A stretch of DNA of 64,000 nucleotides from Hanleya hanleyi (GCA_036873755.1 JAVTVY010019008.1:19663-83662); one strand, 5' to 3'. Numbered from the stretch's first letter, positions 31,320 through 46,300 are shown. Translations and numbers: made by a program. Notes: generated by a model not told the origin, from the sequence alone.

Positions 31320-34300
31320 CTAAGCTCGGAACTTACACCCAAGACTACAATGAGGACTGCATGATCTCTCCAGGAGGGGGAGCCACTGTTGCTGGGGACC
31401 GACTGGCACAAATGTCATGTTGGAGGAGAAGTAGGTGAAGCATGGTCCCTCGCATGTCGTACATTCCAGGTCATGACTCAAAAGCTCTATAAAAAAAAAA
31501 TAAATAAAAATGCACATAAATTATAGACTAAATAAATTTCTAGCTTCACTGGTACCGTCACACCATTGTTTTAGTGCCGTGTCAACCCTTTTTATTGTCC
31601 GCAACAACAACAACAAAAATGATTTTATTATATTTTTTAAATAATCCCCCCCCCCCCATCGTTTTTACACATTTCTCTCTGAGAGTCTTCCCAAAATAGT
31701 GTTCTTGAGTCAAAGAGTTGTTTGATGTCAGGAAATAGCACTGCTGAAGACCAACTCTTCAAGTAACTCAAACAACAGTGTTGGTTTCATGCAAATTGTA
31801 TTGAACTACTGCATCGGTTTGTCAAAAAAAAAATAGATGGACATATTTGGTCTGTGCAAAAGAATATCAATAATAAAAAAAACGTATCTCTCCATCGTCA
31901 TTTTTTTCAAAAAAATGCATGCCAGTTGAACAATACCCAGAATCTTACCAAGATACTCTGGTCTAAATACAGTACTATTTTTTCCATTATACAGCTACAT
32001 CAACACTGGTTATCAACACACACTTGTTTATCTCACATGATTGAGAAATGTGTTTTCAGTTTAACTCTTTGAACCCCAGAAGCCGCTTTAGCGGCCTATT
32101 GATATAATGTATATACCCGAGAGGCCGCTTTAGCAGCCTCCTACGCCAGAGCCGACTAGTCGGCCAATCAGATAACGTTTTAACTCATATCCGCTCCACA
32201 GTTTTAGTTTGGTCGCCCAAGTCCAAAAGGGATCCTCTGCCACTCGTAGAGTCCCCAGGGGGTAAGCAATGCTGTTCAGATTATGCATATGACAAAATTG
32301 TCATTTGTATCCCTATTTTAGCGTGGAGCTTAGGGTCAGGTGTTAATAGACATGGAAACTCTCGGGTTCAAAGGGTTAAAGTGTAATACGCTAATGTTCC
32401 TTACTCAATGGTAAGTGTCCTAACCTTGCTTCATTCCCATGCACAGATGTTATCCATACAGAATATAATTACCTCGGACATTGCAAGGAAGTTGAGCAAT
32501 ATCACAGTCCACTTTGTTTTGAGTTAGAAAGCGAGCACATAGTTCCAGCAAGGGAGGAAATTCTTGATCTGGGATAATGGTGTACTCGTTAATACTATCC
32601 TTGTCTTTATCTAGGTCAAATAGGGGATTGTCCTGAGCTGTAACAGAAATTCAAATCAGTAAACATAAACAACATGTACAGAGGTTAATGCAGAGTTTGG
32701 ATTGAGGCATCCATTAATAGCTACATTTGATAACAGAGTTATCTCCCTAAGCTATTATCTCCCTTGCATCAGACAATGCCAGATGGTGGGTCTTTCATTT
32801 GAAAGTTCAGTTTCCATCAAATGATGAAAACCCGAGGGGATGAAGTCCCCCCATGTTGAAACAACTGATTTGGCTTGGAACTGAAATGTTCAGTATCTGG
32901 CATGGAGAGAAATCCCAAGTGAGATCCAGTAGCAAGGTACCCACAATTACCGAATTTGTCCTAATCCAGAAAGGTTTTCAGAAGTTATTGTCCAGAAATG
33001 AAATTTTAACTTGGCCCACAGGTGGCGTCAACTATAGGTGTATCGGCATGAAAAACAATCCCAAGCGAGATCTTGAGGCAAGATATCCACATACCAAATT
33101 TGGAAAGAATTCATTCAGGTTTTCCAAAGTTGTCCAGGAACAAAATTTTAACTCGGCTCCGAGGTGGCACCACCTACAGGTGGATCAGCATAAAAAAAAA
33201 AACCCCAAGCAAGATCTTGAGGTGAGTTACCCACATACCAGATTTGAGAAGAATCTGTTCAGTTTTTCGAAAGTTATTGTCCGGGAAATGAAATTTTAAG
33301 TTGGCCCTCCGGTGGCACCACGAATTGGCATGAAAAACAATCCCAAGCAAGATCTGGAGTTCTTCAGTTTTTCATAAGTTATTGTCCAGAAACGAAGTCG
33401 TACGGATGGACCGACGGACCCCAATACTATAGTCCCCCTTTAGCCCTTCGGGCATCAGGGGACAATTAAATGGAGACATTAATAATGTAGATGGTAATGT
33501 AGAGAAGTGAAAGGCTGTCCAATAAGCCTGAAATAAGTATATGGAATGAGTAAAATAGAAAATTTCTTGTTATTAAGCTAAAACTTACCTAACTTCCACT
33601 CTATGTATTCCTTGTTCTACATGAAATCACCTAGTAGGAATTAAAATAGCACAGTTCTCTCCCCTGCTAGTCACATGTCAGCTCACTCTCACAATTACTT
33701 CTTGTTAACAACCGAGTTACACGATCAAGGTGTATCTCAGTGGGGAAGGCGGGTGGGCATCACTGGAAGTGAGGTAAGTTTTAGCTTAATAATAAGAAAT
33801 TTACTTGTAAAATTTTCTAGTTTTTTGCACTGAAAACTTACCTAATTCCATTCTATGCATAGAATGCCACAGAAAGGATGGCGGACAAACTGATACATAC
33901 CGTGGAAAGCGATAAAGGTGAGCAGTGACTAGTCAGAATAGAAATCAAAGATCTTCTACCTCACTGAGGATCCATGAGATCATACGACAGTAGTAAGATA
34001 TATGTTTATATGCAACCATTGTCGCTACTCAGACTTCAAGGTCGAGTTGCATACATATCCGCCCCCTTTTTGAAAGGGAACGAGAGGAAAATGGACTCAC
34101 CAGCAAGCAGGCTAAAAAATGTATGTCTGATCTTCTTGCTATCTTGCTGGCCTCGGTCCCATGGACACCCTCTGTGCTGTAACTAGGGGACCGATGGAGT
34201 AGAGATTGTCACATACTAAAATCATGTTCCGGAGGTAGGAGGCAAATGTATTTGACCTCCAGTAGCACGCTCTCATCTGTCACTGTTCTATTAGTCCACA

Positions 34301-37300
34301 AAGCCATGATGCTGCTAGTGCTCTAATCTCGTGACCGGAAACGTTTACAAATGCGGCTTGTCTATCCGTAGCCGTGGAGTATGCTAGTTGAATCATATTT
34401 TTGAGCCAACTTGAGATAGTATTTTTGCTTAATACGGGCTGCTGTTCCATTCCTGCAAGAATGGCAGCCAGGGTAGGATCCGTCACTTGAGAGTGAACCG
34501 GAAGTTGGGCCTGACGGGGGGTGTTCACACTCGAAGACCGCACGCATGGGCGTGAGCACGGCCATTGTAAAGGTCGGTGAACTGGCATTCGTGATACCTG
34601 AATACATACCCAGCTGGCGTTGTTGTGGAAACCTCAATCTCTGGTGGCTCATAAGGCTTGTAGTCATCAACGTTTCAGCAGGGGGACGAGAAGGGCCACC
34701 CGAGAAACCAGAAGTAGATTGGAGAAAGTTAGAATTTAGTATTTGTTAGTGAACAATCGGAGAGTCCAGGCCTCAACGGGATTGAGGAAGGCAATCTCGC
34801 AATCCCGGGTCCAAATGAAAACTTCACACTAGGCGCTTCTGTAGATTTGCCTAGGTTTTCGTAATCGTAAGTAATTACCGATCAAGAAATCGGCAATGAC
34901 CGACTCCGACACAGAGTCTGGACCCATTACTGGCTTCCCTTCGTCGTCGTACACAGGCGTCCGCTCGATAGGAACCTCCACGTCCACTGTCGTAGTAGTG
35001 CAGGTTTCCATATCATTGAGAGACCCTTCCACTTGAACGATCTGGATCATTTTCTTACCTGACTGACCCTTCGCCCGGTCTGAAAAGAAAGAAACTTGAG
35101 TGGGAGGGGACGCCTGTTTATCTTTATTTACGTTCAATAAACTGACTTACGTAGACCAGGGGCCTATCAACAAACTCCCTAGTATCCTCGATCACGCTAG
35201 ATCGGGGAGACGGAGCTACATGCGTCTCAACGGCAACATTACTAAGACACATTAGCATTATCAAACAGGCCTGTGTCCCGGCAAGATAGGCTTGAAACAG
35301 GCCAGGCGCTCATACAATGCACTCTTCGCAGGCAGTGTCCCAGGTACATATTACACCCTGGCAACATGACGGACAGCTGGAATGTAGGTCATATACAGGC
35401 CTCTCACCACCGCATGTTACACATGACATTTGAGACATATTTGTAGCCATAATGCTTGATAATCGTAAAGAATACTTCCCAACGAACTTCTTGCAGAAAA
35501 TCAGACGTCTGAGGTAATCCAACTGTAGTGATTTCGCTAGAAATAGATCAATTTTCACGTAGCTGAACAAAATGGCTTCCTTGATCCAGGGAACTAGAAT
35601 CAAGAAGGAATTGTGGGAGTGAGCGGACATGTGAGTAGCAGGAGAGAGAACTGTGATATTTTAATTCTTACTAGGTGATTTCATGTAGAACAAGAAATGC
35701 ATAGAGTGGAAGTGAGGTAAATTTTCAGCGCAAATAACCTACACTTTTCAAAATCAGGACGAGTGATTTAAATTTCTTATTTAAAATTGAGTGAACCTTT
35801 TAGTGAATGCACAAGAGGAGTATGTATACTTAACTATTTAATGATCATGTGAACTTACCATCAAATGTGTGTAACTGAAGGCCACCAAGAGATTTAGGAA
35901 ATACTGCTATATCATTACCATGAACATCCAAGTGTTTCAGGCAATGAAGACGGCCTATCTGAACAGGCAAGGACTTCAACCTGGAAGAATGAGGTTACAT
36001 TGTGAATGTTAATAATATGATAACTAAAAGTGAACATTCGAACTAAAACAAGGGAACTGATAACATAACATTAGGTGAATGTCTTCAAGCCCGACTTGCA
36101 TACAACTAGGTTTAATGTGATTAAAACATTGTAATGGGAGCACTTTAGAAACTAAGAGTTTTCAATTATCGAGAAAAAAGTATTTATCGACATCATGCCG
36201 CTTGTATCTAGACACGTAATAAGACTGCATTAGCAACCCTATTTCTTCTAATGTTTCAAACAGCATTTTTAGACTTTGAAACAGAAATGAAAGCATCCAA
36301 GGCTGCTAAAAATAGGTCCTGTTCAATATAGGTCCTGGGACCTATATAGGAATAGGTCCTGTTCAATATGTTTCTGAGGTGTCTCTCGTTGCATACGTGG
36401 TATGAATTTGGGAAGAGTACCTCAAATTATTGAAGAGACTTCATCAATACTGTAAAGGAAGTCTAGGCAAATGAGAGTTGCATATGTGGTACCAGTGGAA
36501 GATGGAAACAAGTTTGTCGAGGTGTTCAACTGCTATCACAATTGTTTGACGATCAAGATAAAGAACACAATACCGAAAATTAAAAATTGTATATTTTCTG
36601 AAGTAGAGTGAGTGAATATGATTTAACGTCGCTTTCAACTATATTTCAGTCATATCACGACGTTGGGTCCTATTCCTTGTCACACCTGGGAACCACACGG
36701 GTGGGGTCCTATTCCTTTTCACACCCGGGAACCCCACGGGTGCCTTCTGAACTAGAGATTGGCAGTAAACCTGCAATAGGTGTCCGAATCGTGGTAAACA
36801 TAGTAGCCCAGAATGCATAGCGGCATTCATTCATGTTTTATGTATTCATGCACACTGCAAGCTGCAGTCAAAGTTCAATGATATTGTATTGTAGACATGT
36901 ACAAGAATAAAGTCCCTGAATCTGATTCATATTCATTTATTTGTGTGGCAATTGACAACGAGAAAATACCATAAGTATTCACCAATTGAACACAACAAAA
37001 ATACCCTAACGTTGCTAAAAAAAATCAAATCACAGACACAGAAAACCATTATCAACATCAAAAATTAATTTTACCTTCACTGCTCGGCCCAAACGGAAAA
37101 TTATTTTGTCAACTTAAACAAGCTGTCATCAGGTCAGAGCAAAGGACTAACTGGGATATATCCCACTTGGGATATTAAATCCAAGTTTGGATATTGAAAT
37201 ATATCCTAATTTCATACTAAACGTCAATGGCGAATTTCAGCATCTAAACTACAAAAACAGGATAGAATCTACTTCACAAACTGCCAATCCGATTGTATAA

Positions 37301-40300
37301 TTCTGCTGACTTTTCCTCGCCAAAATTATTCTGTGTTATTACAATTACGTGCATTATTTTTTCGTGTTGTTGATTGCAGTATATTTTCCATCACTCACAA
37401 CTGATGTATGTCTTTATACGAACAGGATAACTAGCAAAATATGCCAGCTTGCAATCATGGAAGTATAAAAATCAGTCATTTTGAAAATTGCAGCTAAAAG
37501 GATGCTTTCGCTTGATGAAATATATCAAGTTTTCCTTGCAAGAAATGTTTTCAAACTAATAGCGCACAAAATAGCGGCTTTCAGCAGGCCATGTGCTCCA
37601 ATCATGCAGTGGCGCGAAAACTTGCACCATTCATTTACTTGACAAGATTAACAAGTGTGCGCCGGAAAACAAGTGAAATCAATCAAGTGACGGGTATAAA
37701 ACGTTTTACATACTTCGAGCTGTCAGAATGCCACGTTCGCACTTGCGAGTCACAGTGTCAAAACTCTCCAGACTCATGGACTGAAAACTGAACTGCCTCC
37801 TTCTCTCTCCTCTCTCAAACTCTCTTTCCGGGACTGCACTATAATTTTGGCAGTGCGGTTCAGCCGATCTTAAAACATGATGTAATTTCGTCAAATGGGT
37901 GTATTTCATTGGCTATCAGAGCCGAAGATGAAGTCGGCATATTCCGTGACTACGACTCATGCCATATTGATCAGTTTACAGACAAAACACAATCTTTCGA
38001 AGAAAATCTCACAAGATATCAGCAGAAGTGTTGTCCAGGAAACGAAACCGACATATTCTTCAATATCTGCACTTAGAAACGGCTCGTCGTGAGATTAATT
38101 CAGAGAAATTATTCGAAACTAGGTCGAACTACTTCATATCGCGTTCAATAACCGGAGTGACGCGGAAGTTTCAGTCATTCTCTCATTTTGCGCAGGGGTA
38201 TTGTAATGAAAACCATACCGCTTGGATAGATGGCACCTCTGAAATTACCCATAAGCCAGTTCATCTAGCATCGCAAGAAACAGGAAAACTTCCCTCTTTA
38301 AAAATCCATCTTTATGTCAACTGAGGCTAAATACTGTGGCATGGATATGTTATTTATCCCAAGAATAGACTAGAGGCCACTTGATCCCATCGGCCTAGTG
38401 TGAATTTGCCATCCCTTTCACATGAGCAATATAAATCTCCGGTATAGACAGATGAAGGGCATTCAATAAGGGGAAACAGAAGTAGTTGGAGGGAAAACAG
38501 TCATGTTTATTTGTATGGAAAGTTGGCTAGAGACAACTAGATATAAAAGGGGCGGGCACCCACCAACCACCCGCTCTGATAAGAGGAGCATTAAAGTGGC
38601 TCTCAATTATGTGTAAGGAAATGTTCACATGTATTGTTGGTTAATGTAAAATGTTAAAGGCATAGTACGATAGGCCCAGGTGTATTATACAGATGATGGA
38701 ATTGTTGCAAACCTTCTGTGGATATTTTCCATTTGTTGCCATGGAAACTGCAAAAACACCAAGCACACAATAATGCTACCAAATTTGAAGTGTCTAGCTG
38801 TCTGGTTCTGTTTCTTAAGCATTAACCTCATTCTGTGGATATTTTCCATTATGTTGCCATGGACACAGCAAAAACACCCGAATTTACCCAATTTCAATAG
38901 CCTTGTGCGTTACCACCCAACATTGCTGTATACCAAATTTGAAGTCTCTAGCTGCAACGGTTCGGCTTTTAGAACGTTCACGTCGTCATGTGGATATTTT
39001 TTTATATATGTTGCCATGGAAACCACAAAAATCAACAAAATGTCCCCAATTTCAATAGGCTTGTGCTTTTACCATGCAATAATGCTGTATACCAAATTTG
39101 AAGTCTCCAGCTGCAATGGTTCGGCTTTTAGAGCATTCACGTCGTAATGTGGATATTTTTCGTTATGTTGCCATGGAAACCACAAAAACCACCAAAATGT
39201 CCCCAATTCAATAGGCTTGTGCTTTACCATGCAACAATGCTGTATACCAAATTGGAAGTCTCCAGCTGCAACGGTTCGGCTTTTAGAGCATTCACGTCGT
39301 AATGTGGATATTTTTCGTTATGTTGCCATGGAAACCACAAAAACCACCAAAATGTCCCCAATTTCAATAGGCTTGTGCTTTACCACCCAACAATGCTGTA
39401 TACCAAATTTGAAGTCTCTAGCTGCAACGGTTCACCTTTGAGAGCGGTCACGTCACCATGTGGATATTTTTTGTTATGTTAACATGGAAACCACAAAAAT
39501 CAACTAAATGCGCCCAATTTCAATAGGCTTGTGTTTTACCACCCAACAATGCAGTATACCAAATTTGAAGTCTCCAGCTGCAACGGTTCACCTTTTAGAG
39601 CGGTCATGTCGTTATATGGATATTTTTCGTTATGTTGCCATGGAAACCACAAAAATCAACTAAATGTGCCCAATTTCAATAGGCTTGTGCTTTACCACCC
39701 AACAATGCGGTATTTGAAGACTCTAGCTGGAACGGTTCATCTTTTAGAGCGGTCACGTTGTTCATCCAGCCAGCCATCCAGCCAGCCGGACAGCGTGACG
39801 ACATGATCCCATCCGGCATATATGCCGATGGGATAAAAAGCTAGCTAGTAAATTTTGTAGAATGTTTGCAGAATTTCTCTCCACAGTAGCCTGAAGTTAA
39901 GTTTTGCTGTCTGAATAATTAGAAGAAATATCTCACAATCTCACCTGTTATTGGCGACGTTCAGTATGGACAGTGCAGCACACCTGGTTAGTGGTGGCTG
40001 GAGAGAGGTCAGGTTACAGGAGCTAACATCTAGCTTTGTTAACCTCACCAGATCAGATAGGCCAGTAGGGAGATGGTTCAAGGGATTGTTACTCATGTCC
40101 AACACCTGCTCAGTTAGATAAGGAGGGAGATAAATACATTTAATATATATTAATTACACCTCTAAGAAAAGCACAAACTGATATTGATAAAATGGTGGAT
40201 TCAGGCTGTTGTATATTGGAGAGTTCCGACAATTCCAATTTTCTCAACTCAAAACTGCTAGAATTAATTGAACTTAAAGGAGAAGTCTTCACAATGTCAT

Positions 40301-43300
40301 TTTTCTTCCGGAATTTGCACTATAATCTATATATATGCTCTGTGAAATAAGGTGTTCCATGGAAATAATCCATTCAATGTGATCATTTGTGATGCGTTTA
40401 CTTGGTGAAGAGTGGCTGTAGGCCACCACCATAGTTGTACACAAAAGCGAGACTATGGGCAGTGATGTTGTTCTTGTTCCATGCGACATATCAGAGGGGA
40501 CGTCCTTGGTAGTGTCACATGTTCTTCACTGGTCACAGCCCTAACGTCACTTCCATTCATCTTAGACGTCATTCTCCCTTAACTTTGACATCATTTTACC
40601 TCAACTCTGACATATCTAATGGCGGTGCTGTGCAGTTGATTATCGCAAAATATAAAAACGCTCTTTTGTCCGACATAAAATGGATTATTTCCAGAAAACA
40701 GGTCAATTCACAAAGAAATTATCAAGGAAAATATACAGAATAAAAAAACAGGTTCAGGCGAGTTTCCCTTTAAAACAGTTAAACAAGGCAAACTTCCCTC
40801 GTGAGAAATGTCAAAGCCATCCTATGGGATGACCGGGTACAGTTGGAGGCATAATGCCTGGGTTGCCGACAAACAAAGTTAGTCTGAAAGTAATTTGTCT
40901 TTACCTGTAGATTAGCCAACAGACAGAGCTCTTCCGGTAACACTTCAATGGCATTATTCCTGGATATAACAAACATAGATATTAAATTAACCATAATTAA
41001 ACCATTCCAGGTAGATATGATATACCTAGCCCATGGAGAATATAAAGTAAGGTAGTTCAAAAGGCCACAAGGAACATGTCTGGTAGTGAAAGGTGGTAGA
41101 GCTACAAAGACTTGCACATGCCATTTTTCAGTTTTTCTGTGGCAAGTGGCATGTAATAATATCCCTGAATTATGTTACGAATAGACCTGAATCTGCTAAA
41201 TACAGAACGAGATTATCACCATAAAAACATGCTAAACAATAATGGTCACACATATCATATGCCATTTCACTATAAAGATGATCCCTGTATATCCCATTAT
41301 GATACCAGGCCATTTCTAGGACCAAAGATGACATCTGTAAACAATGGGAAAGAGCATGGGGGTCAAAATTCTGAAGTCCAAACTATGGCATTTTGTATAC
41401 AAATGTCCACCAGGAAAAGCAACTGAAAAAATAACAGGATATGGTTGGTGTTTTATGAAGGACTCACTGTGCCCACAACCCTTCCAGAGATATAAGGTTC
41501 TTCAAACAGCATGGTAATTCCTGTAGTCCATTACAGGATACATTGAGATACTTGAGGGAGGACAGGCAACTGACACAGTCTGTGGGTGAAAATGTCAGAT
41601 ATATATATGATATGCAATGATACTGAAATTCTCGATTGATTGTAAAAGCACGATATTAATGGTTCAATTGCACATTACTGAGAGAACAAAGAAGAGCCTG
41701 CCTGTTCACTGACCTGTGATATCACCCACTGGGTTGTATAATTTCGCTTTCTTCTATCTATTAACAGTGACCCACAAAAATATTTTGAACTGGCAATAGC
41801 GGACATATTTTTAAGTAATATTTGCCAAATTATACATTATTCTAAGCATAATAACACCTACTTTGAATACTGGAAAGATATAGTACATATGTATGAAATT
41901 AAGTCAGTTACCACCAGTTCAAAATACTCTCCTGGGTTAATAGATAGGGTGAAGTGAAATTATACAACCCAGCAGCTGATTAGCTGAAGTCATGGGTCAG
42001 TGGACAGAGAGGCTCATCTTTGTTCTCCCAATAATGTGCAACTGAGCCATTGCATCAGTAAATGTACATGTATTGGTTTGCCGATATATCAATATTTCAA
42101 AGAAATGTAGCAATTCTGCAAAACTTCTCTGACATGTTTGAGAGTTCAGTGTGTAAACTTACTACTTTATATCTTTGTAAAAATGTCATCTCCATCCCAC
42201 ATTAAAGAATTTAATTGGTACAAGTCACTGGTATCATGTTATAGCAATATTGGGTCTTTACTTCACTAATATTATGTACTTACCTGGTAAACTATGAAGA
42301 TGGTTGTCTCGGATATCTAATCCAACAAGGCACTCCAATGTTCCCAGGCTGTCCTGCAAAAAGTAACAAATGTCAGTAAATGCTGTTCCACATTATCGAT
42401 AACCATCGAATATGTGGAAAACCTCTTGGCCTTGAAGACAGGGGGAGTAGGGGTGGTGAGCTTAAATAGGGGCAAGTTTAAGGAAAGCAGCATCATGATG
42501 TAATCAAATGCATGTGTGGCTTGGTAAACCTAGTAACCCATTAAGAGATATCCTGGTGGTACGAGATACTGATGACAGATCTAGTTTAACTTGATCAACT
42601 GGAAAATATGAGTCCACGTTACACACTGATGATAGATCTACTTTGGTTCGATCAACTGAAAAATATTGGTCAACGTTATATAGACATTATAATGATAGAG
42701 CTACTTCAACTTGATAACCTGGAAGTACGGGTCAATGTTAGACACTGATGATAGATCTAGCTTGACCTGATCAACTGGAAAAACTTCACACACTGATGAC
42801 AGATCTACTTTGGCTCGATCAACTGGAGAATATGGGTCAATGTTAAACAATCATGATAGATCTACTTTGACCTGATCAACTGGAAAATATTGGTCAACGT
42901 TATATAGACCCTAATGATAGATCAACTCGATCAACTGGAAAGTATGGGTCAATGTTAGACACTGATGATAGACTTTTCAACCCACACAATTTGATTATCC
43001 CATAGCCTTTACCTTGACAATTGCTGATTGCTGTGGCATAGTCAGTTCACCTCACCCATTTATAATATTGACATGGTGTTGAATTGGAGTTTTCCTAATT
43101 GTGAGGGCTGACTTTGACTCAATTAACTGGAAAATATGGGCCCACGTTAGACACTGAATTCTGATGATAGATCTACTTTGACTTGAATAACTGGAAAATA
43201 GGGGTCAGTGTTACACACTGATGATAGATATACTTTGACTCGATTAATGAGAAAATATGAGTCAGTGTTACACACTGATGATAAATCTACTCGACTCGAT

Positions 43301-46300
43301 GACCTGGAAAATAGGGGTCAGTGTTATAGACACTGATGAGGAATCTACTTTGACTCAGTCAACTGGAATATATGGGTCAAAGTTACTCAGACTGGATAGG
43401 TCTCTGGTACATGACCTGATACACTTGTCATGTGAATTTGTTGAGTCTAAGCATGGTGATTCTCAAGAATGAGGAACTTATATATCATGGGGTTACTTTG
43501 ATCCACTGACCTGTACAAAATCGGTTAATGTCAATCACATTTGAGATTTCTATGGTTGTCCCATGCTTTTGTGGTCTAAATTCAACGAGCTGAGGGGTCG
43601 ATTTTATGAAACCTCATTTAAATTGGCTTTTTCAAGGGTGATTTTCGCACTTGACAAAGTGTGCTTCAAAAAATTCTGAAGTTTTGTTTCATGAAACCTT
43701 TTTGAGCGCACTTGATGAAATGATGTTTGAAGTGACCGCAACTCTTTTGTGCAGTTTGGTAATAAATAGTATCCCGCAGAATCATGTGCGCACACAAAAT
43801 ACTGATGCACAGGATGCCGATCAATAGAGTTTCAGCTGTCAAAGAAATATTCTGTGCCATTTTGAGATCTATGATATGACGAAGTATGCCCATATGTGTA
43901 TCATGATGCATGGGAACATGACAAAATCTTATTTTTTGACACCGTCTCCATTAGTAGTGGTCATTCCAGTGCGGTTTTCAATGGAGGTCGGACCACATTT
44001 GAAATCAAGTGCGATTTTAGGTTCAAGTGTACTTTCATGAAAAGCAAAAGTTCGAGTCGTGGGAGATTTTCAAGTGCACTTGAATTTTCAATTGCGAAAA
44101 TCGCCTTAAGTGAGGTGTCATGAAATCAAACAGCTCCAGACATAGTTGTGCTTCAGTTACAGAGGACAAGACAAAACATTGACCAACAGATATGGTTTGA
44201 AAGACTATATCTCAATGCCAATGAATTATGGCTGAGAAGAAAGAAGCAACATGAATGATTTGAACATGATGATTTTCTGGGTATTCTTGCATCCATATCT
44301 ACACCATGTTAAGGCGTTTATTACATCAGATGTCCTCGATGCTCATCCATTAACATCAGATGAGTTATTTGTTTGAGCTGGTCTGTCATCACAGCTCCCA
44401 AGCTAGCGTATCTAATTCCGCTTAAGCCAGTGCTAGGGCCGTGTGGATACTTCATAGTCTCCACATGAACATCTGCAATAAAAGCGCGGCTGAGATACTA
44501 AGGCTACATCCGAGAATCTACCGTATTCTCGGGTCGGAATGCGAGGTGCTGAGAGAAGCTTTCCTTTCGAGTCATATGGTTGCTTTTTAGTCGCTAGACG
44601 TCGTCAATATTTCCCACCTCTTGGATATCGCTCCAATTTAACAGAACTTCTAAGCTTTTCTAATGTTACTGTATGAGGTTGAAGTCAAACAAAAGTTATA
44701 AATGTACTTACATTTAATGTAGATAAGGAAGCTAAGAAACCTTGATATACTCACAGGTAATGTAGATAAGGAATTGCTACGTAAGTAGAGTTCTTGCAGT
44801 CCACGTAGGAAGCCTATCTCATCAGGTAAAACGGTGAGGTTGTTGTTGGACAGGTTAAGACTGGTCAGATGAGGCCCTATATAACCTAGTCTGTCTGGAC
44901 ATTGCTGTATCTTCTGAGAGCTTTGTGAGAAACAGTAACAAATACACGTATGTATCTTCTCTTTACTCCACATTTTATCAGTTAAATCTTTATTCAATTC
45001 TCTAGGATAGTAAACATTTCCTTGTACAATATTAAATTCAATAGAGAAACTGATAAAATAATTGAGCGGAAAGAGTTACATGCTTGACAATCTTACATAA
45101 AGATCTTTCCTCTAATAATTCAATCACAGGAATTCCCACCATAAAATCTGGAGGTGATCAAATTTATTGGAACAGGAAGTTGACAAAAATGGTCAAAAAT
45201 CGTGCAACCATTTCTTAGTTGTTTCAATGATGTTAGAGGGTGATCAAAATTTATCAGGCTGATCGATTGAATTTTAACAGAGCAATCGAATTATCACAGT
45301 AATTAATCCTGAATATATAAGATTAGTCTAACTAGAATAAATGATGAGATGATTCTAGTGTAATGTCAAGATGGAATTTGGGGTAAGACCTATTGTGATT
45401 TGTACCTTAGATCAATGACTCGGGTCAATTTCTTCAGTCTATCCAATGATGAACAAGCTGATATAGTGGAAATGTCAGAGTATGGAATGTCGGACCCATA
45501 TGAAGAACATGATGCTCTGGATGTGGAACAGTTCTCACATGGAACAAAACTACAGTTATACTGCACCATCTTCTGGGTCTCGCATCTGATCATTGTGAAT
45601 AATAGAAGACAGATATGAGTGTTAGGAGAACTAATAAGTAAGCAAAGGATTGATTAGTTATCAGTTATTACTTTTCTAAAGTTACAGCTATGTAAAATGA
45701 AGCTAGGACTTTGTAGTCCAAAAACTCTGTTAACCGCATCAAAATGTTTAATCTCTTGTGAGTCCATCGAGCATTCATTTCTGTACGCCAATGAAGCTAT
45801 AACAAGGTGAATTTTTAATTGTTAAAAACAGACTGAATTTCCTAATGATAGTATCCAGACACCTCACAATAGAATAAAAGTAAACAAAACAATTATATCT
45901 GTCACATATATGTAATATGTAATATTAGCCACTCCAAAGTTGTAAAGGACTGTCAAAATGTGGGCGTGACAGATTCAATGGTTGGACCAGGCAGGGTGCT
46001 TCTTCAGTTAGAAATTAGGCTTGTGGTACCCCTCCAAAATTCATCTGTACTCAATTCCAGCCGAAAGGAAAACATATAAATATTTGGAGGTCATCCCCAA
46101 GAACATTAACCCATTTCCACCCACATTTCCCTTCTTCCCAACCCTGATTCTCCACCCTCCTGAATAGGGCTGAAAAAGCTTCATTTGTCTGTTATATTGT
46201 TAATTTAAAAAAAAAGGTATGGTGACCCCGTCATTTTCAATTCATATTTAACAAGAATTATATCAATTCTGCTTCATATGGTAAATTAAAGAACATTTGA

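Larger units (their letters stand above)
33556..35742 (-). mobile_element. Internally deleted DIRS-type element in an LRR intron
   Basis: Inverted ends: 33556-33680 matches the complement of 35620-35742 (CATGTAGAACAAG, TAGGTGATTTCATG, CACTCTATG). An internal complementary region at 33767-33875 joins the complements of both outer ends (AAGTTTTAGCTTAATAA... and TGAAAACTTACCTAATTCC). Inside are only a gag-like N-terminus (35455 down) and a recombinase C-terminus (34588-34280); RT/RNase H is gone. The retained termini and junction region suggest it may have been mobilised in trans. Confidence 0.75.
36238..39931. mobile_element. TIR element family M2, interrupted copy
   Basis: The left end CCCTATTTCTTCTAA (36237-36251) and right end TTAGAAGAAATA (39920-39931) bracket three segments: 36238-36288, 38299-38365 and 39834-39931. 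These line up in order with the compact 218-bp copy at 51990-52207. The two gaps are ~2.0 kb (36289-38298) and ~1.47 kb (38367-39833); the second is a Helentron-like element. Lies in the intron between exons 8 and 9. Confidence 0.6.

Noticed and set aside
32853..33299. 148-codon open frame
   Set aside because: Covers diverged ~145-bp tandem units of a transposable element; the peptide is itself a repeat.
38680..39806. Open frames of 74-155 codons with CCHGN-type repeats
   Set aside because: Translate the 156-bp tandem core in the 38367 element.
44650..44997. Independent single-exon LRR gene
   Set aside because: It is exon 4 of the spliced LRR gene; its open flanks are intron sequence bounded by good GT/AG sites with matching phase.
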